Below, one piece after another: positions 44,599 to 53,275 of a DNA stretch of 64,000 nt. The stretch covers positions 186,001-250,000 of the forward strand of contig CAYFFG010000003.1 in NCBI GenBank assembly GCA_964342355.1. The letters are read 5' to 3'. The first letter of the stretch is position 1, and the number at the start of each line of letters is the position of its first letter. The notes beneath the pieces are model-generated. The model made no database searches. It saw nothing but the letters and a program-made list of their open reading frames with translations, and had not been told where the DNA came from. The stretch is from Hirschia sp964342355 (GTDB taxonomy: Bacteria > Pseudomonadota > Alphaproteobacteria > Caulobacterales > Hyphomonadaceae). The position numbers and the translations under genes are program-made.

Positions 44599-45831
44599 AT
44601 GCATACAGAATTCACGAAGCTCAGACTTCAATCCGGCTATTCTGTAGAGCAACTAGCATCGCAACTGGGCTATTCCGAGCGGCAGATTTTTCGCTGGGAA
44701 AGCGGCAAGGTAAAACCCCGTAAAGCTGTGCTGGATCGTATGAGTGATTTGGCTGGTATAAGAGAGGAAAGCGCGTCTTTTGCAGGCTTCTCTTTCATTG
44801 ACTTGTTTGCGGGTATCGGAGGCCTGAGAACCGCATTTGAAGACGTTGGCGGGCGATGCGTTTTCACCTCGGAGTGGGATAAGTTTGCTCAACAGACCTA
44901 TCAGGCCAATCATCGTGATAATCGGCCAATCGCAGGTGACATCACACGAATTTCAGCGAATGAAATACCTGCACATGATGTGCTTGTTGCAGGTTTTCCA
45001 TGTCAGCCATTTTCGATTGCCGGTGTTTCGAAAAAGAATGCTTTAGGGCGGGAGCATGGCTTTAAAGACCAAACGCAAGGAACACTCTTCTTTGATGTCG
45101 CGCGGATTATCGAAGCGCACAATCCAGCGGCATTTCTACTTGAGAACGTGAAGAATTTACAAAGCCATGACAGAGGCCGTACGTTCGAGGTTATTCGTAA
45201 AACGCTGGAAGAAGAACTTGGTTATGAACTGCATGTTCGCGTCATTAATGCCAAACACTTCCTGCCTCAGCACCGCGAAAGAGTTGTGATGGTCGGTTTT
45301 CGTGATCAATCTGCATTCTCTTGGGATGCGTTGGAATTGCCTCCAATCGGCGAGATAAAAATGCGTGACGTTCTTCATCCTGAGAATGGCGAAGAAGAGA
45401 AAGAAGGTCATTACACGCTAGGAGAGAAGGCGCTGGTGAATGGAAAATACACGCTAACCAACAAATTATGGTCATATCTTCAAGGATATGCCGCAAAACA
45501 CAAAGCGGCTGGAAATGGTTTCGGTTTTGGTTTGGTCGGGCCAGACGATACATGCCGCACATTATCAGCCAGATATTACAAGGATGGTTCTGAAATTCTC
45601 ATTCGTCGCGGAGAGGGAGAAAACCCAAGGCGTTTGACGCCTCGCGAATGCGCCAGACTAATGGGCTTTCCAGACAGTTTTAAAATTCCGGTCTCGGATA
45701 CGCAGGCATATAAACAATTCGGAAACTCAGTTGCAGTGCCAGTGTTCAGGGAAGTGGCTCGGGTCATGCGACCGCATATCCTGAATAGTCTTGCTCACAA
45801 GGCAGACATCCCATTACTGAAGTATGCCTGA
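44599..45831 (+). CDS. DNA (cytosine-5-)methyltransferase with N-terminal HTH
   Basis: 410 residues from the ATG at 44599 (an ATG at 44554 is also possible). An Xre-type HTH (RLQSGYSVEQLASQLGYSER) is fused to a C5 methyltransferase: motif I FIDLFAGIGG, motif IV GFPCQPF with catalytic Cys135, motif VI ENVKN, motif VIII QHRERV, motif X FGNSVAVPV. An N-terminal HTH that represses its own gene is known in the SsoII/EcoRII type methylases. Target not determined by eye; a CCWGG- or CCNGG-type site is inferred from the Vsr and EcoRII-like partner. Overlaps vsr by 8 bases. Confidence 0.93.
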   Translation: MHTEFTKLRLQSGYSVEQLASQLGYSERQIFRWESGKVKPRKAVLDRMSDLAGIREESASFAGFSFIDLFAGIGGLRTAFEDVGGRCVFTSEWDKFAQQTYQANHRDNRPIAGDITRISANEIPAHDVLVAGFPCQPFSIAGVSKKNALGREHGFKDQTQGTLFFDVARIIEAHNPAAFLLENVKNLQSHDRGRTFEVIRKTLEEELGYELHVRVINAKHFLPQHRERVVMVGFRDQSAFSWDALELPPIGEIKMRDVLHPENGEEEKEGHYTLGEKALVNGKYTLTNKLWSYLQGYAAKHKAAGNGFGFGLVGPDDTCRTLSARYYKDGSEILIRRGEGENPRRLTPRECARLMGFPDSFKIPVSDTQAYKQFGNSVAVPVFREVARVMRPHILNSLAHKADIPLLKYA

Positions 45832-46297
45832 CGTTCATGATAGAGCAACGAGAAGTCGGAACATGGCGGCTGTTCGTGGGAAGAACACTCGGCCAGAGCT
45901 GTTGATCAGGAAAGGGCTACACAAGCTAGGGTTCAGGTACCGGCTCCACAGCAATTCTCTACCGGGGAAACCAGACCTCTTCCTGCCGCGCTACCGTGCC
46001 GCCATCTTCGTTCATGGGTGCTTTTGGCACCGCCATAATTGTCACCTTTTTAAACTGCCTTCTACCCGAACGGAATTCTGGGCAGAAAAGCTAAAAGGTA
46101 ACACAAAGCGGGATGAAACAGTCAAAAGCCAGCTTCGGGAAGGAGGGTGGAGGGTTCTAACAATCTGGGAATGTGCCCTTAGAGGGCGTACTAGGCTTGA
46201 AACCAGTGACCTTCTAGAAAGGACCGCGGGTTGGATTACTGGAGTTGAAGCACAAGCTGAGATTAGGGGACAACATGAGCAAACAGACAACTTTTGA
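45824..46297 (+). CDS. vsr: Very short patch repair endonuclease Vsr
   Basis: A 157-residue mismatch endonuclease that nicks T:G mismatches made by deamination of 5-methylcytosine. Motifs: RSRNMAAVRGKNTRPELLIR, GKPDLFLP with Asp51, IFVHGCFWHRHNC with the zinc Cys/His ligands and His64, and ETVKSQLREGGWRVLTIWEC. It is placed as expected: next to a cytosine methyltransferase, in an overlapping operon. Ends 23 bases inside the broken endonuclease frame. Confidence 0.95.
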   Translation: MPDVHDRATRSRNMAAVRGKNTRPELLIRKGLHKLGFRYRLHSNSLPGKPDLFLPRYRAAIFVHGCFWHRHNCHLFKLPSTRTEFWAEKLKGNTKRDETVKSQLREGGWRVLTIWECALRGRTRLETSDLLERTAGWITGVEAQAEIRGQHEQTDNF

Positions 46298-47650
46298 TTT
46301 TGAGGATCAGAATAAAGATGCAGATCTGCTGAAAGGGCTCTTCGAAAAATCGGACCGAATTCTTGTCAAAAATTTTCCAACAATGACAGAGACTGGGCGC
46401 GCTCTGAAAACAAGCACCAAGCGGGCGTCTACATACCACATAAGCAACGAGATGGTGGCTTCTTTCCCGCTCTTAAGAAAAAGGATCGTGGAAACCCAAA
46501 TCTGGCAGCTATTTATGAGCTCTACTTTGAAACGTGGTGGCCGCAGGTTTCTGAAGAAAAGAATGCTCACCTAATTCACTACACCAGCAAAGGGCAGGAA
46601 ACGCACTTCACTTGCCTTCCACAAGAAGTGTTCGCCGAACTGCTCCCGGCTTCATTTCTTGTGATGGGGCGCCTGATAGAACAGAGTAAATACAAATACG
46701 AGTGCATTACCATCGACTCTGGTAGCGAAGAGGCTTCTTTCCTTGCTGACCTGTTCGGCCTAGATGCAGATTTTCTGATTGAAGAATTCGTACCCGCTAA
46801 CGTGCGATCAACAGAACACGACCACCTGTTGGACTTCATCGAGCAGGTCATTAAAGCTTGGATGGCAGGAAGAATTGAAATTTTTGCCACTGAAAACGCT
46901 ACGATGCCCACAACTGTGCAGCTCGCACAAAAAGCGCAACGGAAATTTCTTGAAATTCATGACATCACAACTATCGATCCATTTCGTATTTCCAATCCAG
47001 GAGATGCCTTACGGGAGATAAGCCGCACAATAGAATGGGATCTGTTTCGTGAGTACCAACGTCGTGAGCGTTCAGTTGAACTGATACGAATTGTTCTAGG
47101 TAATAATCCGGTCAAAATGGATGCGGCAGATATAATCCGAAGACTGATCGATGAGCTACCAAGAATCGACGCGCTTATGCTGTCAGCTAGTCAGCAAAGG
47201 AAGTCGAGAGCTGGTTATTCATACGAACACCATATTGAAACCATGCTGTCAGGAGGCTCCATTCCGTTTGAAAAACAGGTTATCATTGAAGCCAGAAAGC
47301 GGCCTGACTTCATACTTCCCTCTCTCGCTTTCATCGACGGCAAGACTGAACATGCATCTACTGGCCTGATACTGAGCGCAAAAACGACTCTGAGAGAGAG
47401 GTGGAAACAGGTAGAAAGGGAAAAAGGGGCCAGAACCCTCTATCTAACGACTGTTGATGAGAACATCGCTGGTAATGCTATAGAAGACATGGCCTCAATT
47501 GGTGTTCACCTCGTAATTCCGGAAAGTCTAAAATATACAGGGCAAAACAGGACCAACAAAACTACGGAATATGCAGGCCACTCTAACGTTTTGACATTCA
47601 GAGAGTTTTGCGACGAAGTACTCTCCCCTAACCTCCCTTACTGGACGTAA
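46275..47650 (+). pseudogene. EcoRII-like type II restriction endonuclease, split by a frameshift
   Basis: Start ATG 46275 (AGGGGA upstream), first part up to about 46440, then the protein continues in another frame: KQRDGGFFPALKKKDRGNPN, LAAIYELYFETWWPQVSEEK and on to 47650. The C-terminal part (about 340 residues from the visible M) contains ILSAKTTLRERWKQVEREKG, the EcoRII-C catalytic stretch with the KTT...RW motif, and ends VLSPNLPYWT. A one-base loss between about 46380 and 46440 explains the split. If real, the strain lacks this restriction activity; if a sequencing error, the gene is whole. Confidence 0.75.
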
Positions 47651-47737
47651 GCATAACTCTCTAAAAGGCTTTTGTGTTGGCATCGAATTTCCAATAGAAT
47701 CACTGAATCCTGATTTAATTGAGTTAAATCTTTCAGA

Positions 47738-47758
47738 TCGAGTCCTCTTCTGGCACCA
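47738..47758 (+). other. attR: right copy of the tRNA-Leu end
   Basis: TCGAGTCCTCTTCTGG-CACCA matches 22 bases of the tRNA with one G missing. The homology with the middle site continues for about 46 more bases (to 47804). Confidence 0.8.
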
Positions 47759-48058
47759 TTTGACTGTTTGACACAGTCCGCACATATCCGAAAAATCTAA
47801 CAAAAATAGCAACAAAATCCAGAATTCTATAGTTTCAGCGTCTGGTGATGTCTGTTGGTATCCGCTGGCATCCGATTTGTTTGTTGGCATCAATGTTGAG
47901 CACATTCGCAACAATGCAATTCGACCTATCTTGGCCTCTCCCAGCGGGATACAGTTACGTCATGAGCACGAATCTCAATTTCTGGAATTCCCAAGCGCGG
48001 TTTTGTCCTTTATTGAAGAGTGAGAAATCAAAATAGGACAACCTCGAGGGAGACGAGA
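47759..48058. other. Non-coding remnant of an older integrase leader
   Basis: 47759-47804 repeats the flank of the middle att site, and 47865-47899 (CTGGCATCCGATTTGTTTG) repeats the integrase arm region, but no integrase follows. The remainder up to the acyl-CoA dehydrogenase has no gene. This looks like what is left of a deleted P4-type element. Confidence 0.5.
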
Positions 48059-49372
48059 ATGGCTGATACAGCACCAGCAACACCACAATTGGATACACAT
48101 TCCCCGGAGATGAACGATCTTCGGATGTCGGAAGCAGCCCGCCCACTTTACGAGCATGTGAAGCGCTTCATCGCAGAAGTCGTTGAGCCGATGAGCGTTG
48201 AATTCAACCGCCTCGGCGAAGGCAAAACCAACCCGTGGAGCTATGCGCCTGGTCAGCTCGAAGCGCTGGAAGCCGCTAAGGACGAAGCCAAGAAACAAGG
48301 TCTCTGGAACTTCTTCCTACCGGATGCGCACACCGGAGAAGGCCTCAAAAACCTCGATTACGCTTACATTGCCGCAGAGCTGGGCAAAAACCCGCTCGCT
48401 TCTGAGTCCATGAACTGCGCAGCGCCAGACACAGGCAATATGGAAGTTCTGGAACGCGTTGGCACGCCAGAGCAGAAAGAGAAATGGCTGAAGCCGCTTC
48501 TGGCCGGTGAAATCCGCTCTGCTTTCGCGATGAGTGAACCTGACAAGGCCTCATCCGACGCGCGTAACGTCTCCATGACGGCTGAGCTTGATGGCGATGA
48601 GTGGGTCATCAACGGCGAGAAATTTTATATCTCTGGCGCAGGCGACCCGCGCTGCCGGATCATGATCTGTATGGTGAAAACCAGCCCTGACGCTGAGTCT
48701 CACAAACAGCAGTCGCAAATCCTCGTGCCCCTGCCACACCCAGGTGTGACGATTGTCGACGGCATGAAAGTCTTTGGTGACTATGATGCGCCACACGGCC
48801 ACATGCACCTCGTCTTCGAAAACGTTCGCGTACCGAAAGAGAACATGCTGCTTGGCGAAGGCCGCGGCTTTGAGATTTCTCAGCTCCGCCTTGGCCCAGG
48901 CCGTATCCACCACTGCATGCGCTCCCTCGGTGCTGCAGAGCGCGCGCTTGACCTGATGATCCGTCGCGGTCTCTCCCGTGATGCGTTCGGTCAGCCGCTT
49001 CTGAAGCTCGGTGGCAATATGGAGAAAGTCTCCCGCGCCCGCATCGAGATCGAAGCCATGCGTCTGATGGTTCTGAAAGCTGCAAAAGCCATGGACGTTC
49101 TCGGCAATAAAGAAGCCCGCATCTGGATTTCCATGATCAAGGCCATGGTTCCGGAACGCGTTTGTAAAATCATCGACGAAGCGATCCAGATGCATGGCGC
49201 GACCGGTGTGTCCCAGTGGAGCCCGCTCTCTCGCATGTATGCGCAGCAACGTACGCTCCGCCTTGCTGACGGTCCGGATGAAGTCCACCATATGGTCGTC
49301 AGCCGCGCGGAAACCCGCAAATATGATGGCGAACCGGAAGACCCGGCTTTGGCATCTGTCTGGCGCAAGTAA
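48059..49372 (+). CDS. Acyl-CoA dehydrogenase family protein
   Basis: A 437-residue flavoprotein that desaturates an acyl-CoA; start ATG 48059 after GAGGGAGACGAGA. Features: NCAAPDTGNMEVLERVGTPE, AFAMSEPDKASSDARNV, YISGAGDPRC, RMHHC-type RIHHCMRSLGAAERAL, and ATGVSQWSPLSRMYAQQRTL followed by LRLADGPDEVH. It belongs to the longer ACAD10/11-like branch. Substrate unknown. Followed by a strong terminator. Confidence 0.9.
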   Translation: MADTAPATPQLDTHSPEMNDLRMSEAARPLYEHVKRFIAEVVEPMSVEFNRLGEGKTNPWSYAPGQLEALEAAKDEAKKQGLWNFFLPDAHTGEGLKNLDYAYIAAELGKNPLASESMNCAAPDTGNMEVLERVGTPEQKEKWLKPLLAGEIRSAFAMSEPDKASSDARNVSMTAELDGDEWVINGEKFYISGAGDPRCRIMICMVKTSPDAESHKQQSQILVPLPHPGVTIVDGMKVFGDYDAPHGHMHLVFENVRVPKENMLLGEGRGFEISQLRLGPGRIHHCMRSLGAAERALDLMIRRGLSRDAFGQPLLKLGGNMEKVSRARIEIEAMRLMVLKAAKAMDVLGNKEARIWISMIKAMVPERVCKIIDEAIQMHGATGVSQWSPLSRMYAQQRTLRLADGPDEVHHMVVSRAETRKYDGEPEDPALASVWRK

Positions 49373-49397
49373 GAACGCCCCGACCTTTCAAACAGAA

Positions 49398-49427
49398 AAC
49401 GCGCGGCCCTGGTCGCGCGTTTTTTTA
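49398..49427 (+). terminator. Rho-independent terminator
   Basis: AACGCGCG and CGCGCGTT form a perfect 8-bp stem around GCCCTGGT, then seven T. Ends the acyl-CoA dehydrogenase transcript. Confidence 0.92.
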
Positions 49428-49544
49428 ATTCGATACGCGCCTCATCCACATTTGAATCAGCAGTAATATGCTCGACGACGCCTTCCCAAAAGCCACATCT
49501 TGTAAAGCGTTATAGGCGCTTTAGTTTTCCATCCCCATCTAAAC

Positions 49545-49583
49545 CTGCTGTCATCCGGTTTGATTGTTGGTACGGATGTTGGC
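49545..49583 (+). repeat. Integrase-arm-like remnant next to tRNA-Val
   Basis: TCATCCGGTTTGATTGTTGG recurs from 41582-41600 with small changes, followed by a diverged ATGTTGGC. No integrase gene is nearby. 49428-49627 has no gene. Confidence 0.4.
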
Positions 49584-49627
49584 GATACTGACGCCAAACA
49601 TTCATTCTGGATTGTTTCGAAAGAGAA

Positions 49628-49702
<75 letters not shown>

Positions 49703-49995
49703 GGAAATCAGCTTTAAGCTGATAAAAATAAGAAGGCGGTTAGTAGTGCCTCACGCGCATGCTTGTCAATTGCTTTCTGGTTATAAAAAGTCGGGTTTGC
49801 GCGCACAAACAGACAATCACCTGACCTTCGATAATTTTCGCTTTTCGCCCTGTAAGCTTTTTGTGTTGATTTCAATCGGCCAAGAACGGTACTCTTAATT
49901 CCGATGTCCAGGGACGGGGCGTCAAACAGCGTAAATGGGCGCGTTTTCGCTACGGCGCTTATAGCGCCTATATGTACGTGTAAAAAAAGGGGCGC

Positions 49996-52245
49996 ATGAT
50001 GAGCAAACGGATCGTACCTGCAATTCTTTGTGGCGGCAGCGGCACGCGGCTTTGGCCATTGTCACGATCACATGAACCAAAACAGTTGCAGACCCTGTTT
50101 GGCGAACACTCTCTTTTGACACACACCGCCTTACGCTTGGCGAACCTGCCCGACAGCGCCCCACCCCTTATTATCTGCAGCCAGGCCTACGCCAGCGAAG
50201 TTGAAAACCAGCTCCTTGAAAACAAGGTGCGTGTCAGCGCGATTTTACAAGAGCCCATGGGCCGCGACACAGCTGCCGCAGCAGGCGTGGCCGCACATTG
50301 GGTGCGTCAGAATTTTGGCGATGAAGCTGTCCTCGTCCTGGCCCCGGCTGACCACTATATCGAAGACATCGGCGCTTTTCATCAGTCCATAATTGACGCC
50401 GCAGAGACAGCCTCAAACGGATATATCTGCACAATCGGCATTCAGCCTGACAAGCCGGAAACCGGGTTTGGATACATCAAGCGCACAGCCTCAAAACTTG
50501 AGGGCGCGCCTGGCTATGCCGTGGAGCGCTTTGAGGAAAAGCCTGACCTGGAGACAGCTAAGAAATACCTTGAAAGCGGCGATTATGTCTGGAACGCCGG
50601 TATTTTTGCTGTACGCGGATCAGATTATTTGAACGAACTGGCAAAGTTTGAACCGGAAATAACTGAAAAGCTGACCGCCGCATGCGATTCAGCCCGGCTT
50701 GAAACCTCTCCAAAAGGCTGCAGCCACCTGCATTATGACCCTTTGCTGTTCAGCGCCATTCCAAAAAAATCCATCGACTACGCCATCATGGAACACACGC
50801 GTTCAGCAGCTGTCGTGCCAGCAAATTTTGGCTGGAGCGATGTCGGTTCCTGGGCGAGCGTGCGCGAATTGGGCGAAGTGGACGCAGAAGGCAACAACCT
50901 CAAAGGCGACGTCCGTATCGTCAATTCCAAAAACTGCCTGGTACAGGCCGGCGCGGCGCGCGTCGTCGCCGTCATCGGTCTTAACGATGTCGCCATTATC
51001 GACACGCCTGACGCGCTTTTGGTGTGCGCCAGCGACCATGCGCAGGACGTCAAAAAGGTTCACCAATCCCTTGAACGGGACGGTCACGAAGCCGCCCTAC
51101 AACACGGCGCAGCATCAGCATCTTTTGAATCACGCCAACGCGGATGGGCGCGCAACTGGTTGTTCAACCAGGCCCTGCCGCTGTGGACAGATATAGGTCT
51201 GGACCGCTCATATGGCGGCGCTTATGAAGCGCTCGACATGAATAGTGAGCCAATCGTTGACATGACACGCCGTTTCCGGGTTCAGGCGCGACAGGTTTAT
51301 GCTTTTGCCCACGCTTATGAATTGGGATGGCAACAAGGCGCGACAGCTCTGGAAAGCCCGCTGGATTTTATGCTTAAGCACTGCTGGCGCGAAGATGGCG
51401 GTTGGGGCCATCTTTATGCGCGTAATGGGGACTGTGTGGATGATCGTGTCGATACCTATGACCAGGCGTTCGCACTTTTAGGCCTGGGATGGGCATACAA
51501 AGTCACCGGCGAGAAACGGGTTAAGGACGCAGCCGAGAAAACACGTAAATTCCTCATGGACAATCTGCGCCACCCGATTATCGGCTTCATGGAAGGCCTG
51601 CCTGGCGCTGTGCCGCGTCGCGCAAATCCGCACATGCATCTGTTTGAAACAGCAATGCACTGGATGGAGTTATCAGGTGACGAACAGATGGCTGACCTTG
51701 CAGAGGAAATCTTCCTCCTGTTCACACAACGCTTCTGCATTGATGGCTTGTTGCGCGAATATTTCCACGAGGACTTAACACCACTTCCTTCAACAGCGGC
51801 GGCGAAATACCAATTGCTCGAACCCGGGCACTTGCTGGAATGGTCCTATCTCCTGCGCAAATATCAAGAGCTGACAGGTCGCAAGACCATCACGTCCTTT
51901 GTCATGGAAGCCTTTGCTGACACTTATGGCGTTGCGCCCAACACAGGCCTCATCATGAACCATTGTCTAGCTGACGGTCATGCGATCGAAGACATCCGCA
52001 GCCGCACATGGCCACAAACGGAATACATCCGCCTCAAACTTTCGCACAAACGCCCTCAGGAGCGCCGCAAGGGACTTGAGATGCTGGAGCGCGTGAAAAA
52101 CAATTATCTCACCGTCAATGGTCAGATGAATGGTCTGTGGCATGACGAGGTGGATGGCGACGGCAAAGTGACCTCCGCAAACGCACCTGCGTCCACGCTC
52201 TATCACATCATCGGCTGTATCGAACCGCTCTTACAGGAAGACTAA
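49996..52245 (+). CDS. Mannose-1-phosphate guanylyltransferase fused to AGE-family isomerase
   Basis: A 749-residue bifunctional protein. Residues about 5-355 are a GDP-mannose pyrophosphorylase: PAILCGGSGTRLWPLSRSHE, EKPDLETAKKYLE, GYIKR. Residues about 380-749 are an AGE/mannose-isomerase (alpha/alpha)6 barrel: GGAYEALDMNSEPIVDMTRR, RRFRVQARQVYAFAHAYELG, GWGHLYARNGDCVDDRVDTY, DQAFALLGLG, ANPHMHLFETAMHWMELSG, FHEDLTPLPS. It would join isomerisation of fructose-6-P/mannose-6-P type substrates with GDP-mannose formation for polysaccharide. The common partner is a cupin-type PMI, so the AGE fusion is less usual. Convergent overlap of 4 bases with galE. Confidence 0.85.
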   Translation: MMSKRIVPAILCGGSGTRLWPLSRSHEPKQLQTLFGEHSLLTHTALRLANLPDSAPPLIICSQAYASEVENQLLENKVRVSAILQEPMGRDTAAAAGVAAHWVRQNFGDEAVLVLAPADHYIEDIGAFHQSIIDAAETASNGYICTIGIQPDKPETGFGYIKRTASKLEGAPGYAVERFEEKPDLETAKKYLESGDYVWNAGIFAVRGSDYLNELAKFEPEITEKLTAACDSARLETSPKGCSHLHYDPLLFSAIPKKSIDYAIMEHTRSAAVVPANFGWSDVGSWASVRELGEVDAEGNNLKGDVRIVNSKNCLVQAGAARVVAVIGLNDVAIIDTPDALLVCASDHAQDVKKVHQSLERDGHEAALQHGAASASFESRQRGWARNWLFNQALPLWTDIGLDRSYGGAYEALDMNSEPIVDMTRRFRVQARQVYAFAHAYELGWQQGATALESPLDFMLKHCWREDGGWGHLYARNGDCVDDRVDTYDQAFALLGLGWAYKVTGEKRVKDAAEKTRKFLMDNLRHPIIGFMEGLPGAVPRRANPHMHLFETAMHWMELSGDEQMADLAEEIFLLFTQRFCIDGLLREYFHEDLTPLPSTAAAKYQLLEPGHLLEWSYLLRKYQELTGRKTITSFVMEAFADTYGVAPNTGLIMNHCLADGHAIEDIRSRTWPQTEYIRLKLSHKRPQERRKGLEMLERVKNNYLTVNGQMNGLWHDEVDGDGKVTSANAPASTLYHIIGCIEPLLQED

Positions 52246-53225
52246 CCGCGCTGGTCGTCCTTTGCGTGCCAGGCCCAAGCGCTTTTGACGATGTTTTCGA
52301 TATCAGAATGTTGCGGGACCCACCCCAGCACGTCTTTCGCACGGTTTGCATCAGCAAACAGAGCTGCGGGATCTCCTGCCCGGCGCGGTCCGATGACCCG
52401 ATTAAACGGTTTGCCCGACACGCGTTCTACGGCGTCTGCAATCTCTTTTACTGTGGTGCCGTTACCGGTCCCCAGATTAAAGACGTTGCTCTTGCCGCCA
52501 TTCATCAGATATTCGATTGAACGTTTGTGAGCATCCGCCAAATCTTCCACATGGATATAGTCGCGGATACATGTGCCGTCGCGCGTTTCAAAGTCATCGC
52601 CTAAAATCGTGAACGTATATTCGTCAGAGCGCGCGCCACGGATCGCCAACGGGATCACGTGGGTTTCCGGCTCATGTCGTTCGCCAATATCCGCATCGCG
52701 ATCAGCGCCTGCGGCGTTGAAATAGCGTAGCGCCACATATTCAAAATCATGCGCCGCCGCATAATCCCGCAACAACATCTCAACCACCAGCTTAGACGCG
52801 CCATAAGGATTAATCGGCGCTTGCGGGTGATCTTCGTCAATTGGCGTACGAACAGGCTTGCCGTAAGTCGCGCATGTTGAAGAGAACAGAAATTTGCCTA
52901 CGCCATGACGCGTCATGGCTTCAATCAGGTTCAGCGTGCCTGTGGCGTTGTTGCGATAATAAAGCTCTGGAGACGTCACAGACTGAGCGACAAGACTTAG
53001 CGCCGCAAAGTGCGCGACAGCATCTGGTTTGACGTCAGCGATCGCCTTGTCGACGGCTTGTTCGTCCAACAAATCGCCTTCTATCAGCTCACCCCACTGA
53101 ACGAAATCGCGCCAGCCTGTCGACAGATTGTCGAATACCACAACGTCCCAACCTGCCTGAGCAAAAAGCTTGCAACAGTGCGCGCCAACATAGCCTGCCC
53201 CACCCGTCACCAATAGTCGTGTCAT
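52242..53225 (-). CDS. galE: UDP-glucose 4-epimerase
   Basis: A 327-residue extended short-chain dehydrogenase: NAD motif LLVTGGAGYVGAHCC, Ser/Tyr/Lys catalytic set with NPYGASKLVVE, FNLGTGNGTTVKEI. Interconverts UDP-glucose and UDP-galactose for envelope or exopolysaccharide. ATG 53225 with GAAGGGGAC upstream; the in-frame TTG before it is rejected. Confidence 0.93.
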   Translation of the reverse strand: MTRLLVTGGAGYVGAHCCKLFAQAGWDVVVFDNLSTGWRDFVQWGELIEGDLLDEQAVDKAIADVKPDAVAHFAALSLVAQSVTSPELYYRNNATGTLNLIEAMTRHGVGKFLFSSTCATYGKPVRTPIDEDHPQAPINPYGASKLVVEMLLRDYAAAHDFEYVALRYFNAAGADRDADIGERHEPETHVIPLAIRGARSDEYTFTILGDDFETRDGTCIRDYIHVEDLADAHKRSIEYLMNGGKSNVFNLGTGNGTTVKEIADAVERVSGKPFNRVIGPRRAGDPAALFADANRAKDVLGWVPQHSDIENIVKSAWAWHAKDDQRG

Positions 53226-53275
53226 GATTGTCCCCTTCAATTGCTTGTTGGAGGTCCCCCGCGACCACCTTCAAG

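Larger units (their letters stand above)
41472..47758. mobile_element. Integrative element B at tRNA-Leu
   Basis: Lies between the middle and right attachment copies. It carries a P4-type integrase, AlpA, Rep-like protein, zinc-ribbon protein, cytosine methyltransferase, Vsr, and a frameshifted restriction endonuclease. Small (6.3 kb), with no virion genes. Confidence 0.8.

Noticed and set aside
27068..47758. Complete prophage
   Set aside because: No terminase, portal, capsid, tail or lysis genes are present; the content fits satellites or small integrative elements.
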